Assembly: GCA_022315425.1 (NCBI GenBank)
Contig: JAIUPT010000046.1
Location: 1-64,000 of the forward strand
DNA: 64,000 bases
Source: Pseudevernia furfuracea
Taxonomy: Eukaryota > Ascomycota > Lecanoromycetes > Lecanorales > Parmeliaceae
Direction of reading: 5' to 3'
The notes under the pieces were generated by a model that was not told the DNA's origin, searched no databases, and saw nothing but the letters and a program-made list of their open reading frames with translations. Of the stretch, positions 46,801 to 58,272 are shown piece by piece. A program made the translations under genes and the position numbers. Within the stretch, counting starts at the first letter, position 1, and the number at the start of each line of letters is the position of its first letter.

Positions 46801-48477
46801 GCACCACTGTGTTGTAGCTACCCCTCACGGTGGCAAATTAGCATGGACTTTACATAGTCCCGACAAGAGCGCTCCTTCCACAACTTCGGCGGCGACGTGG
46901 TGTTGGTGGGGGGGAATTTGATACCATAGGGAGGCAACGGGAAGGTTATGAGGAAGGAGTTTCAGGATACGGCGAGTAAGGAGTGGAGGAAGAAGGTTGA
47001 GGCCCGTGGGGAGGCAACTGAGGTTGGACACACGAGATGGGGCAATATGAGGGAAGGAACCAAGGATGCAGGGCATTTTGCGGTGGTCTGAATGCCTCTT
47101 CGGAGCTCTTCCTCACTACCATCAACCCAATCTAGAGCCTCGTAACCCAACTCTATAGACGAAAAAAACAGCATCAATACCCAGACAGTCATTCCTGGCC
47201 TTTGCTCGGTAAGCCAATCCCTCCATACTGATTTTCATCAAAAGACCCGCACGCCATCACCGCAGCCTCCAAAACCCCACTCAGCCCTTTTTGCAGTATT
47301 TCTCTCGAGCACCCACAGCAGCGCAAATAACAATGAAACCAGAGAGGTAAAGTTTACGGGCGTCAAAAGGCGTCCACGAGCTGCTCAACGTCCGCCGGAA
47401 CCACCCCGCTCGCAGCCTGCGCAGACAGCAGCAGTATGAGATTCGACCAAATCTTCGAGTCTTGGCGGGCATTAGCATCTAACGAGGCAAATAGACAATG
47501 ATGTCGACCCGTCGACCAAGACTTCAAGCCATCTTTCGAGACACAGCTGGTATCGATCCTGAGATCCCTATGCAACGTTTCCAGGCGGGGTAATCTCACC
47601 CTGCGTTCGAGGTGCAGATAAAAAATTTCAGGCCCTTTGTAAGGGCCTGTTGCAATAGAGCATCGTCTTGGAGGAAGAACCCAAAATCCTATGTTGGGAC
47701 CACATGCTTTCACCGAACCAGTGAACCCCCCCCCCCCCCCCCCCCCAAAAGCGGAAGTGGTAAACCCCACGAAACACGTCCAACGGCATCGAATGGATCC
47801 TTTCTGCACCTTTCATTGTCAGAAGGATCGTCCTCGTCTGTCCGGTGTGCATCGGTACCGCGACGTGCCCGTCGGGCCCAGAAGCCCGGGAAGGAGAGCG
47901 GGGTTCCGCGGAAGGCCGATCATTGGACGAGACGCGAACTAAATCCTGATCACAAGCTCAGCATTATGAGGACAGGTAAAGATGCGAAGATCTACTCTAT
48001 TATTGTTACAGACCGCGAGCACGAAAGGGACCAGTTTACGCACGGGGTTTCATTTCCCAAGTCTACCGGAAGGCAGGTTCGGAGGATGAAGCGAGTGAGA
48101 GGTCTGGAATGCGGTTTAGTCGTATAGGTTCCGCGTGTGAAATGCTCTGGAGAATTCGCGTGGTTGGGGATAAGATGTGGATTTCTCGAACCAGCGGGAC
48201 TGGGGGTTAGTAGGTCTCATGTCCACATCACGTCGTCACGTGCTCTCGCCGCTATCGCATATATCAACCCTGCATGGTATCACCGTCATGGGCACACACC
48301 GTCATAGCATCGTGATAGAGGGTCTTTCTTTGGTGGGGCCATGGCCATAAATAATGCTGCCTCCTCAGCGTCCCATTTGCTTTCCTTCTGTATTCGTTTC
48401 GGTCTCAACGAGAGGCAAATAGTTCTTCTTTTTCCTCCCGCCCGCCCTGCATACTTGTATCTAGCTATATATTTCAC
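46801..48477. other. Interval without a supported gene
   Basis: No intact gene. Overlapping frames at 47281-48127 on both strands cross a 21-base poly-C run (47726-47746) and are likely spurious. Confidence 0.4.
47726..47746. repeat. Homopolymer C21
   Basis: Twenty-one consecutive C on the + strand, followed by AAAA. The length is likely unstable and is a possible sequencing error site. Confidence 0.95.
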
Positions 48478-48575
48478 TCCAGGTCTATGCTGCAGAAAGC
48501 ATGGGAGTTATCTAGCGCTGGGGGTGCCCCGCCGGGCCTCTATTAGCCCTGGCGTTGGAAATATCCAACCATTCT
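48478..48575. repeat. Dispersed repeat copy, GC-richer
   Basis: Matches 11998-12100, sharing TCTATGCT, TCTAGCGCTG and GGCCTCT in order, and has G or C at many sites where the other copy has A or T. Confidence 0.55.
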
Positions 48576-49010
48576 ACAAAAGTTTGTATAGCCTCATGGT
48601 TGCCAAATCGGTGAAATTACATGGAGCATGAGAAGACTAACAGGTACTTTGCGAGGCTATATTGGACATGGTAACAGGGGTTCAGAGATCTTATCGACAT
48701 CGCGGATAGAGGACAGTGCTTTTCTTTGGCTTATCGTTGTTCCTGAGCCCTGCGGAATGGACTAGGCGCTTTGACAATAATAATACGAGGCTGAGATTTA
48801 CTCAAGTCCAACTAGCGCATATTGTCCTCGTTGAGCTTTGTCGAATAGAGGAAGACGTAAAATTTCGCGCATCGTACACTGTAGTCACCTAAAGAAAGGG
48901 TACTTGTTCACTTAATATGTCCCAACTATTCTACGCCTCCTGCGAACATGACCGTCTACAGACATCTTCTCTCATACCAATCAAAGGGAGATCTATGACG
49001 GAAAACACTC
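48576..49010. other. Interval without a supported gene
   Basis: Ordinary composition. It probably contains the 3' end of the minus-strand rhodopsin-domain gene transcript. Confidence 0.4.
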
Positions 49011-50338
49011 TCAGACACTCTCAGGCGAAGCATCCTCCTCGGCACATTTTTCCGGTTTTCGCCTAATGTCAACGTTTGTCGTTTTGGTAATACCCATGGG
49101 ACTTAATACGATGCCTCTTGGCTTCCCACCAGGCCCTGAAGCGTTCGAGTGCCCCAGAAAGGGTCTATCGGAGGCATAGGGCCCCCGGATGGTGTCGGAA
49201 GGAGCTCGGGCAACGGATCCTAGATTCGCAAATAGTGGTCGCAAGGCAGCAATCGAGGCAGCGATGATTCCGAGATTCATTTCGAGCCTGTCTTCATTTC
49301 AGCCCCGAGAAGGTTTGATGTATGAAGTTGCCAGAACTCACACAGCGAATACGAGATTGACCGGATTATCATCTGAAACGACCGTCAAAGTTTGCCCCGG
49401 GGGAATCCACCGTGTGAGAGGACTTACAAGTGACGTCCGCGGAATAATTTGTGTACAAAAATGCAATGCGGAGGACGGAGAAACACGCAGTGCTTGAGTC
49501 ATGCGAATTAGCAGGACAAACACAGCCAGGGAATGTAACGTGTCAAACAAAGTGTCAGAGCCTTACAAGATCCCGAGTCCCATGACTGTTGAAAGTCCTA
49601 TTTTCAAGGACTTCTTTAGCTGAAGTTTTCGTAGGATGATGACAGGTAGACCGGCGCAGGTAAAATCTGTGAGTACGTTGATAGCTAGACTGTCGTTAGA
49701 AGAATGATGCAAGGGCTGCGGAGAAGTATATACCGGCCTGCACGTATGCAACAGCGATTGAAACATTTTTCGAATAGCAATTTCCTTCGATTCCAAGGTC
49801 ATAAAGTGCCTTTAGTGGTCGGCACTGAGCCAGCAAGGCAATGACCAGACCAATCGTCGAGAGGATCAAAAATCCCATAATCACATAGATGAAGTAGTGC
49901 ACAGGACGTCGAGTCAGATCAATGATGCGCAGAATAGAGAGACACACGGAGACCTTGACAAGGCAAGTGCCGATAACGAACTCAACCCCTTCGACAAAGG
50001 TCCATTTGATGAACCCAGACAGTTGTGCGGGCGTCAAGGTATCGATATGCCTACCAGCGCCATTTGCAACTTGATAAACGTCCGCGACCGCGCCTAAAAG
50101 AGATAGTGCCTGTGACTAGTGAGCAATGTTGAGCGCCCTATGGTGTGAGATTATGGGGGGGATTTACCAAAGCAACGCAGATGGTGTAGTCATCCCAGCC
50201 GGTAATATGACGTTTTATGCGAATGTACATCCGCAAGAATACAACGTTAGCACCGATAGCAAAAGTTATCAAGGAGATTGAGGACACAGCCATTCCTCGA
50301 AGACTGATGTCCTGCACAGAAGACAAGGAGGCTTCCAT
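49011..50338 (-). CDS. Fungal rhodopsin-domain 7TM protein 2 (345 aa)
   Basis: Six exons: 50338-50168, 50109-49734, 49684-49567, 49492-49428, 49372-49342, 49287-49011. Landmarks: ITGWDDYTICVAL at the end of helix 1, GAGRHIDTLTP after helix 2, VEFVIGTCLVKVSVCLSILRI in helix 3, AQCRPLKALYD, NVLTDFTCAGLPVIILRKLQL in helices 5-6, then LEMNLGIIAASIAALRPLFA, the characteristic end of helix 7. The cytoplasmic tail is about 70 residues and ends ASPESV. The exon at 49372-49342 is only 31 nt but is required to keep the frame and the helix 6-7 loop. Predicted plasma-membrane protein; signalling role is inferred from the family only. Confidence 0.85.
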
Positions 50339-53300
50339 TGTTCACAGCGTGATTTGACAAGTTTCGAGGAGGAATAATGTCAGTACGCTTCACTTCAAAG
50401 AGATGTATTCGAGACCGAGGACTTTCCCGATGTTTGACAATGACAAATTTTTGCACATGATAGTCTTTTTGACCTGATGATTAAGGGGGCAGACCTTTAA
50501 TCATCAAACGCTGAATTATGACGTAGCTGCGAGGCATCGACAGAATATCCTACTGTTTTGGGACGATGACAGCACGCTGTTGCAGTGACATTCAGGCTCT
50601 CGGTGGCAGCCCTCTCTGAGAACACCCGGCGGTAGGTCGAGATGACAGCCTCATCTGCAAGTTATCGGCCGAGGTTATCTACCGGCGCCACTCGAATGCT
50701 TTGTCAGGTAAGCAATAAAATCCTTCGAGAGCAACATCCCGGCTAAAGCTGCTGTTAGTAACATGCAGTATCCGCGCATTGCAGTATCTGGAACAAATTG
50801 ACATGGTCTAGAGCTTGAAAGGGTAGTAGGACGCGTGAAGACAGATGAGAAGAGAAAATAGAAAGCACCGCAGCGCCAATAGGAATGGGACCTAATACGA
50901 ACTAAATACCTCTGACCACAAGAAAGAGCATCTTAAAACAAACCGGGATGGCGCGGATCTCGCTTAGTAACGTGGCTGGCGTGGCAGCTCACGTAATCTA
51001 TGTGTGTACTTTGTACTTCATCATGCGGAGTTCACTCAGCCCCGGCAGCAGTTACCAGTTAATGCTGCCCTCCATTTTCCATGCCATTCCGGGTCCAACC
51101 GCACCTATCGCTCATTCACACCGTAGAGAGTGTCTTGGCAAAAGCTGGTGAGCGAATGAGTGGTCCAACTCGCAAATGCTGCTGGAACCAGTACAACATA
51201 CCACGTGGTTTCCCCGATTCGACCGAATCACTAGCCCTGCTCTCTTGCCTCTTCGGTAGACGAAAGCCCATTTAAGACCACTCGGTGAATCTCCTTCAAC
51301 GCTGTAGCCTTGAGGCTACGAAGGCTTGAGGTTGTCATCTTATGCCCTTTTTGAGAAGATAACGAACCTTATCTTATCAAGTCTTGGTCCAACCAAAGCC
51401 TCCCGCCCCTCTTTTTCGCGCCTTCATTGTCAATTGCTCCAAGCTGTGATCTTGCAATGTGTTATACACTCTTCTAGCACTCTATAACTAGAGCAAGAGC
51501 CGACAGACTCATCCTCGACTGCGCCAGTCTAATGCATCTCTCTCTCTAATGCGGAAATTGTCCTTAATATTCGTACGTCCCTCCTTGTTTACGAGATTTC
51601 ACGTATCCGTACTCTCGTTATGCGAAATCCAAATCTAAATTGAACTTGGCGAAGAAGTGTAGGTAGAAAGCAAGGAACTGCTGTAGAAGAGGCGCGGCAG
51701 TGAGCTGACTCTCGTTAAAGGCTTGCAGTGAAGACAACAGATCGGCACGAGATTGAAATAACGCTGACGCTATGCATGAAGGTGCGCAGTACTTCTGGAT
51801 TCATAATGATTGGAGATTTGGATCTGGATTTGGCCGCAAGGGGCAGGTTGAAGACAGTACAAAAGCCTTTCAGGAGTCTCAACCGCCCTTTCTTTTTTTC
51901 TTTTTTTCGGCCTCTCGTTCTCCTTTTGTCATCACTGAGCCTATGATCTTCGTCGAGGATGAGATTGTTTTTCCAAGAGACCTATTCAATACTCGCCAGC
52001 ATGATACGTGAAATAGAAGGAGCTAGAGGCACATAAAGTTTCGGTGTCTCAATTGTGCTAGCTTGACATATAGACCTTCATGACTTTTGAGCTTCGTTTT
52101 TATAATGCGGATCTCATTTCATGGGAGACGATCCTGGATAAGCTTTCTCATCACAAGAACTTGGAGTGGGTGACGGCACGTGGAACGGAGTCGTTGTCTC
52201 CGTTGGCAAGCTTCCGCGCCAGCCTCCTATCAAATCCAGGCTAGCGCAAATAGGGTGATGGTTGATGCTTCAAATGGCAGTCATATACTTTCGTATCACC
52301 GAGAATCTACAGATAGCAAGGCAAGGAGAAGGACCTTGCAGGAGAACAACACTACGTTGAGGCACCATTCCCTACCAAGGTGGACTGGACACGGAATGTT
52401 CTAGCATCAGCGCCGAGCTCTAGCATGTCTTAGGAAGACAAAAGTAGACGTTGGCATTTGCGCTGTCACCGGTAGACATGATGAAACAGGTGAGGCAGGA
52501 CTATGAAAAGCTCTGGGGGGAAGGTGGAGAGGTGAGAGATAGGTTACAAAAGACCTACCTGAGCGGCAGAAAGGACGATTCAGGGTGCGAGACAATAGCC
52601 ACTGCACTGCAAGGCAGCGTCTACCAGTGAGCTTAGCCAGCATGGCAGTGGCAGATGCTCGAAACAGCCGGATTGCGGCGGCTATAGACCAGATGTTGCT
52701 CTGTCAGTGTTTCTGGCAATGCGTGAGAGCTTTAGGCGGGCAAGGCTGACCAGAAAGCTCCTCCATGATGAACATATAGCAATTTAGTCTCGCTGAAAGT
52801 ATTCCTCATGACCCACTCGTACTTTCAAAGCTCGGAGATACCAACCAACCGAGGCGCAGTGCCTCCGGGGCCTGGCAATGTGCTGCCCACTACGCCTTCG
52901 CCGCGACCTTATCCACATAACGGGATCTCACATTTTCATGCCCATCTCCCAAAGTCACAGCTTTAGTACTCAGCAAGTCCGGGGAAAAAAGAAAAAAGAG
53001 GCCAGGCATGAATCCAAGAACGAAAATCTCCATCTCGACCGAACGATATTTGTTTTCTCAAAGTGGAATTATGTCTGCGATTACAAATGTGATACCCTAT
53101 ATCCTGGCGGGGTTCTCGTTTCAGGGATAAGGGCTGTGGGGACTCTCCAGGCGTTGATCACCCAACTTTGGGGGGTCAGGCCCCTAAACCTTAGGTAGGT
53201 TTTAGGGCACAAGTCCCCAAAGTTTGTAAGTCATTGATTTGCTGTGCCTAGACAACGAGAACCCATCTCGCCATGATATGGGATACTGCGGATTTCTGTT

Positions 53301-53700
53301 TAAAGATGTAATAGCGAGTCGAGTCAAAACCTGACCTTCTTCCTCTCATAAGATGGTCGAACTGTTCAAGGAGAGCGGAGTCGAAGGGTTATTAGTGAGG
53401 CAGCGCAGAGTAACCTAACCTTCTTCCGCACAAACCTAGTCCCACCATCGGCCCAAATTGCCCCAATCCTAAAACGACCTCTTCTCTCTTCAGACTTTGG
53501 CCCCCTTTGGCTCCCCAAAGCGCTTAGCCAATGTTGGATTTGGGGGCGTGTTTGGGAAATGAAAGTGGCTTTAGGGTGAATCGAGGTCTGGCGTTCAATG
53601 CATACCTATGACTTCTTTATCGTGATAATCAGGCAGGTAGATATTCGTCTCGGATCTCTCTATGCACGTCTGACGCTCTCATCAGCGATGGAAGGAGCAG
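50339..53700. other. Long interval without a supported gene
   Basis: About 3.4 kb of ordinary to AT-moderate sequence. Small frames at 50948-51275, 51728-52011, 52180-52404 and 52878-53198 have no recognisable motifs. 51460-51610 has short TCT/TACTC-rich stretches that could be long-terminal-repeat debris, which I could not establish. Confidence 0.4.
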
Positions 53701-54917
53701 GTAATATTATTTAATAAAGACGACGCGTGAAAGATCGCTCGTGCTCAGGACCGTCGAGTGCACGCCAGCCCAATTATTCGAGCCCAAAATTCCCTCTCTC
53801 TTGGAACCCCTTTGCATACAAGCATACATACATAATACATACCCAAAATCAACAAACCCACCTCACACCATCATATCCGCCCAGAAAAAGAACCCCATCC
53901 AAACCCCCCCCCCCATCCCGACTCGCCAGCACCCATCCGCCATCATCCCCATCCCAACACAAAAACATAAACAATAATGCAAAAAGGAAAAAAAAAAGGA
54001 AAAACAAAAAAAAAAGCGCCCATCCATCCATCCATCAATCATAACCCCATACATATCAAAAAAAAACCCCCCGCAATCCCCCATTTCCGTCGCAACGATT
54101 TAACCTACCCCGATAACCTCACTACACATACGCTAGATACTCTACCGTTGAGCTGGCTTTGTTTCGAACAATGTTACTCTACGTCGCCAACGCCCAAAAC
54201 TATGATGGATAGAGTACCGTAGGTATTCCCCAAAAAAAAAGCACACGATTCAAGCGCATGCGGTGTAGAGGACGTGCGGCTTTCATTTGGCCCCCTCCCC
54301 CCCTTCCCCCAATCCCCCCGAACTCCGATATAAGACGTCGCGCGCGTTCATGAGCGATTTTTTTCGTGTGAACTGTGAGGTTCTGTCACACAGAACATCC
54401 ATCAATACTCTAATGACGCGGTGGGAAAAGAAGTTTTTTTTTTTTTTTTTTTTTTTTTCCCCTTCTGGGGGAAGGGTTTGAGGAGCGGTGGATAGAGTAG
54501 GGATTCGCGTGCGAAAGGTTGGTGGGGTGTTGATAGTGTAGGTAGGTAACCCGGGATGGATGGATGGATGGATGGAAGAGAGGTTGTGTATATAGTAGCT
54601 AGCTCATGAGTAGCTGTTTGTTTGTTTTTTATTTTTTTTTGGCTATCAGATATCTCTGTCATAGCTAGTACACACACTCTCTCTACCTAGCTTTCAGCAG
54701 GTGGGAGGGGGGAGGGGGGGGAGGGGATGGATGCAGTCACGTACCAATCGCAACTCGATTCGAAAGGAAACCCCTACCGTATATACCTACTCTAGGTGAC
54801 CTACCTACCAACTTACCTACCATGGCATCACCTGGAAACCATTCTCTCCCCACGCGCCAAAAGCACCAAAAGGGAAAAAGGCGGCGGCGGCGGCGGCGAG
54901 CCCCCCAGAACTACATA
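53701..54917. repeat. Low-complexity region with A-, T-, C- and G-runs
   Basis: Contains poly-A-rich stretches (53980-54015, 54058-54066, 54231-54240), a T26 run at about 54433-54458, (GGAT)n at 54555-54575, G-runs near 54705-54725, and (GGC)n at 54881-54898. The frames here are repetitive and unlikely to be genes. Confidence 0.75.
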
Positions 54918-55250
54918 CTCGTTGCCACGTAGTAATGCAACACACCCACTAATGCAACACTCTAAAATTCCGGGGCGTGTACCGCCTCTAAAAGCCTCCC
55001 TAAACCCACGCTGGCCCCCCGAAGAATGAAACAGACTTTGTTATATCATTATCTGCGTTCATCAATATAAGTTCGATTCAAAAAATTCCTGAAGATTCAA
55101 AACCTAGATTTTACGTTCTATAATTTCGCTTTTCACTTATTTCTAATTACTGTTGTGAAACGACGAATTATGAAGTTTTCGAATTTGAGGGTGTTGCATT
55201 ACTAGGTGTGTTGCATTACTAGGTGTGTTGCATTACTACGTGGCAACGAG
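54918..55250. mobile_element. Non-autonomous inverted-repeat element (MITE) with TA target duplication, 333 bp
   Basis: The first 29 bases (starting CTCGTTGCCACGTAGTAATG) are an exact inverted copy of the last 29 bases. The match continues with few mismatches to about 43 bases. TA lies directly outside both ends (54916-54917 and 55251-55252), the duplication expected of Tc1/mariner/pogo-type transposition. Subterminal direct repeats of TAGTAATGCAACAC occur three times at the right end (17-18 bp period) and about twice at the left. The interior is AT-rich with no transposase frame, so it would depend on an enzyme supplied elsewhere. Confidence 0.85.
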
Positions 55251-55317
55251 TAGGTAGATTGGGGTCGAGGCGTCGGTGGGCAACCGAGATGAGATAAAAA
55301 CAGGCACGGTAGGATAC

Positions 55318-55460
55318 TTAAAAAAAAAAAGATCAAAAAAACAAAGAAAGAGAGAAAGAGAGAGAAAAAGAAAAAAAGACAAAAAGATAAAAAGATAAAA
55401 AGATAAAAAGATAAAAAGATAAAAAAGATAAAAAGAAAAGGAGAAGAAGAAAAAATCTTC
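55318..55460. repeat. Purine-rich tract with (AAAAAGAT)n
   Basis: A poly-A/G tract including about seven AAAAGAT-type units. It produces Phe/Leu-rich false frames on the minus strand. Confidence 0.85.
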
Positions 55461-55589
55461 CTCGGCATCAAAATCCATCTCAGGCAAAAAGATGAAACAC
55501 CAACAAACAACATTCGAGACAACGCCATGCCTATGTAACCACGGTACTCGTACAAAAAAAACCCCTCTCTCGCGGCGCACATTACATTA

Positions 55590-55632
55590 TTCATTCTCAC
55601 TTCTCACTTCTCACTTCTCACCGCCGGGGGGG
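55590..55632. repeat. (TTCTCAC)n followed by a G run
   Basis: Four units of TTCTCAC-like sequence (55590-55620), then CCGCC and a run of ten G. Confidence 0.75.
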
Positions 55633-55865
55633 GGGGCGATTTCGCTTGCTCGTTCATTCACACTATCGTCTATATAGGCTATGCAAGCAGGGCAAAGAGA
55701 GAGAGAGAGTTTGTGTCCCGGGCATTACCGTTTCTGCCATGCGGTGGAAGGTTGAAGGTTGTGTTTGTGGGTTGATGGATAGATGGAGAGAGAGAGAGAG
55801 GGGGGGGAGAGAGAGGGAGGCAGGAGCATGCATGCATGTGTGTTGTTTGTTGTTTGTTTGAAGGT

Positions 55866-55985
55866 ATGTATGTTTGTATGTGTGTGTGTGTGTGTATGTG
55901 TGTGTGTGTGTGTATGTATGTGTGTATATGTGTGTGTGTGTATGTGTGTATGTGTGTATGTGTGTGTATGTGTGTATGTATGTCT
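55866..55985. repeat. GT-rich microsatellite (TGTG/TATG)n
   Basis: About 120 bp of alternating TG with interspersed TATG units. The His/Thr-rich minus-strand and Val/Cys-rich plus-strand frames across it are artefacts of the repeat. (CCTT)n follows at 56041-56062. Confidence 0.92.
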
Positions 55986-56567
55986 AGCTAGAGCAAATGG
56001 TATGTATCTGATCCATCTACATACCCAAGCTCTTTGCATTCCTTCCTTCCTTCCTTCCTTCCTCCCCTTCTCAGAAAAAACGAGTGGGCGCATTTCCTAA
56101 TCTGTGAGTTTGTTCGCTCCCCTTTTTCCCGCATGCCTATCGCAGAAGATGGAAAGAAGAAGAAGAGGCAGATGTGGAAGAGGCGAGCGTGGAATGCATC
56201 TGATGGGGCTCCGATATCCCCCGTCGTCAAGACCATCCTCCACTTGCTCCATATGGGAGCATTCTGCACGGGTGCGTCGCGCGCTGCGAAGGGTTGGGAT
56301 TCCCAGGTACTGTGAAGCTTGGAGATACTTGCATGCTTTCGCACCCAGGCCTTTCCAAGCACCGTTCCAGCTACGGTCCATCCGTCGCCATCGTGCCAGC
56401 CACACAGGCGTCTCCAGAGGTTGAGCTCCTCGCGAGCATTCGCCGTAGCGATGAAAAGTCCTTGCGCGCACCCTCCACGTGTTATTGATTCTCTGCATTC
56501 TTCCTTCATCAACAGGCGCAGTCGAGTTTTCCCAGTATTTAAATATCCCAAGTCATATCATTCATCA
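55986..56567. other. Interval downstream of rhodopsin gene 3, no supported gene
   Basis: Long overlapping frames on both strands (56034-56551) are likely shadows of moderately GC-rich sequence; none shows a family motif. Confidence 0.4.
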
Positions 56568-58272
56568 TCAAGGTTCTTCAAACCCTGGGTCGTCGCCCGT
56601 CCTCCAGCTCCATCTGATCCACGAGGACGGCCGCGAGATCCTAGTGCGGAAGCTTCTCCGGTCCGAGCTCCCGGGCGATCTGTCAATGCTGGGGCTGCCA
56701 GAGTGCATTTGCGAATTCCGGTTGCTGGATTTGGGAGTGTTGGATTTAGGCGGGGTGGAAATCGGAGTGGTGGATTTGGGAGGGGTGGAAGTCGGCGTTG
56801 TTGATTTCAGGGGTGTGCCTTTTGGGGTGGTGGATTTGGGAGGAGTATCCTTCGGGGTGGTCGATCTCGAGGTTTTGGCTTTTGGGCTGCCCGTTCGGCT
56901 ACCCCACCGAGAGGTAGGTCTATTGCTCCAACGACAGCGAGTCTTGCTAAGTTGTCGGGAGCTTGGCTTGCTTGGATAATACGTTTTCTGCGGTCGAGCG
57001 CACGCATCGAAGCTCAATCCTCCCATCTGTGAGTCCACGGCGTGCCAGAACTCGGCATCCTCACTTGCTACGCCACATTCAGGGTCAAATGCCCAATCCG
57101 GGAAGTCGGGAAGGTGTTGCAAGTGGATGTCGTCGTTTTGCGAATTCCCCCAGCAGGAGGGAAGCGGTGGGTTGGGCCAGAAATGCAGGCCTAGGAATGA
57201 GGTACGGGTTTGGTTTAGGAAGATGAAAACCGGATCGCCTAGGGTAGGTATTGAAGTGATGACGGTGCCGATGTTTTGTTCAACACTCAAGCAAATTTGA
57301 ACACATGCCAAGTCCCCTAGGATTCAGTGATTAGCTCGCTTGTGTTAGCAAATCCTGTGAAGATGGCTCACAGCTTGGATCATCACCACCGATCCCACAA
57401 TACACCCTGCAAATTGAAGCGCCGGCAATGCTACAAACTAGTCAGCGGGAAGTTCCATTTTCTGGTAATTCCGCGCGAGTGAATGGATCTGCTCACCAAT
57501 AGGCTAAGAAGGCAATCACCAGGACTCCCCATTTCTCTCTCAGTCGGGTTTGAAGATTGAGTAAGAAGATGAAGGGGAGACTGGCAGTGAGGAAGTTCAT
57601 GACGACTTCGAAGACTAATCGCTGATGAGCAAGAACTCGGACACAGTATCCCTGAATGTCCATGACTTACTACCGTCGACTTTCTGAATCACGTCCCAAG
57701 TTTCCACGGGGACGCAGCGGGCACGAAGAGATCTATCCCACAGACCCTCAATTGGCGAGCACTGGAAGCACAAGAGGAAGAACGAAGCGGTCGAGATGGC
57801 CACGAAAAATATCATGAGCATGTATATTGCTCGAGCGTGCAGTTGTTTCGTGTGTCCAACCGGTGGCATCCGGAGAACCAGGAGGCATGCAGATAGTCGA
57901 ACAAGCAGTGTCCCGAGAATCTGAAGCATTCCGTTGATCGTCGTCCACATGATCATTGCTGAGACTTCTTGAGGAGCCAGAGTCGTTACATGCTGCCCAA
58001 ACCGACTGTCAACTTGAATGATGCTGATGGCGGCCTGTGCAACTCCGAACACCTAGAGTCGGCGTCAGCCCGATCCCTCCTACACACTATTTCTCAATGA
58101 GACCTACAGTGGCCGCCAGTATCGTATGGTCATCCCATCCAGGAATATTCAGCGAGATGCATCGACCATAAAGTCTCCACCCGACAGCAATGAGAGCCAA
58201 AGCCAAGGTGAGCCATTCAGCAATCAGTAAGGTGGGCCCACGGTTCCCCTCTGTTGGCATTCCGGAAACCAT
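56568..58272 (-). CDS. Fungal rhodopsin-domain 7TM protein 3 with Thr/Pro/Lys/Ser repeat tail (490 aa)
   Basis: Five exons: 58272-58108, 58052-57671, 57614-57497, 57430-57372, 57316-56568. Landmarks: IPGWDDHTILAAT after helix 1, FGQHVTTLAP after helix 2, LQILGTLLVRLSACLLVLRM in helix 3, FQCSPIEGLWD, FEVVMNFLTASLPFIFLLNLQ in helices 5-6, then DDPSWDLACVQICLSVEQNIGTVITSIPTL at helix 7. The tail is about 230 residues, cytoplasmic by family topology. It carries four 10-residue repeats of the form TPPKSTTPxx (about 56745-56870) and ends in an Arg/Ser/Trp-rich segment. The repeat resembles disordered phospho-acceptor linkers. The donor of exon 2 could also be three bases earlier. Confidence 0.82.

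Noticed and set aside
47363..48127. Overlapping frames of 74-171 codons on both strands around the C21 run
   Set aside because: The frames cross the homopolymer, giving Gly or Pro runs, and none shows a family motif.
51458..51610. Possible solo long terminal repeat beginning TGTTATACACTC
   Set aside because: No matching end, target-site duplication or second copy could be found in the window.
54100..54165. tRNA-like stretch on the minus strand (AGCTCAACGGTAGAG, like a tRNA D-arm)
   Set aside because: No acceptor stem, no pairing T-arm and no GGTTCGAATCC-type box could be found at the right distance; at most a decayed tRNA-derived repeat.
55202..55600. Phe/Leu-rich minus-strand frames that look like membrane proteins
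   Set aside because: They are produced by the A/G-rich tract and the MITE end; no conserved features.
55725..56093. His/Thr-rich frame across the GT microsatellite
   Set aside because: Direct product of the TG repeat.
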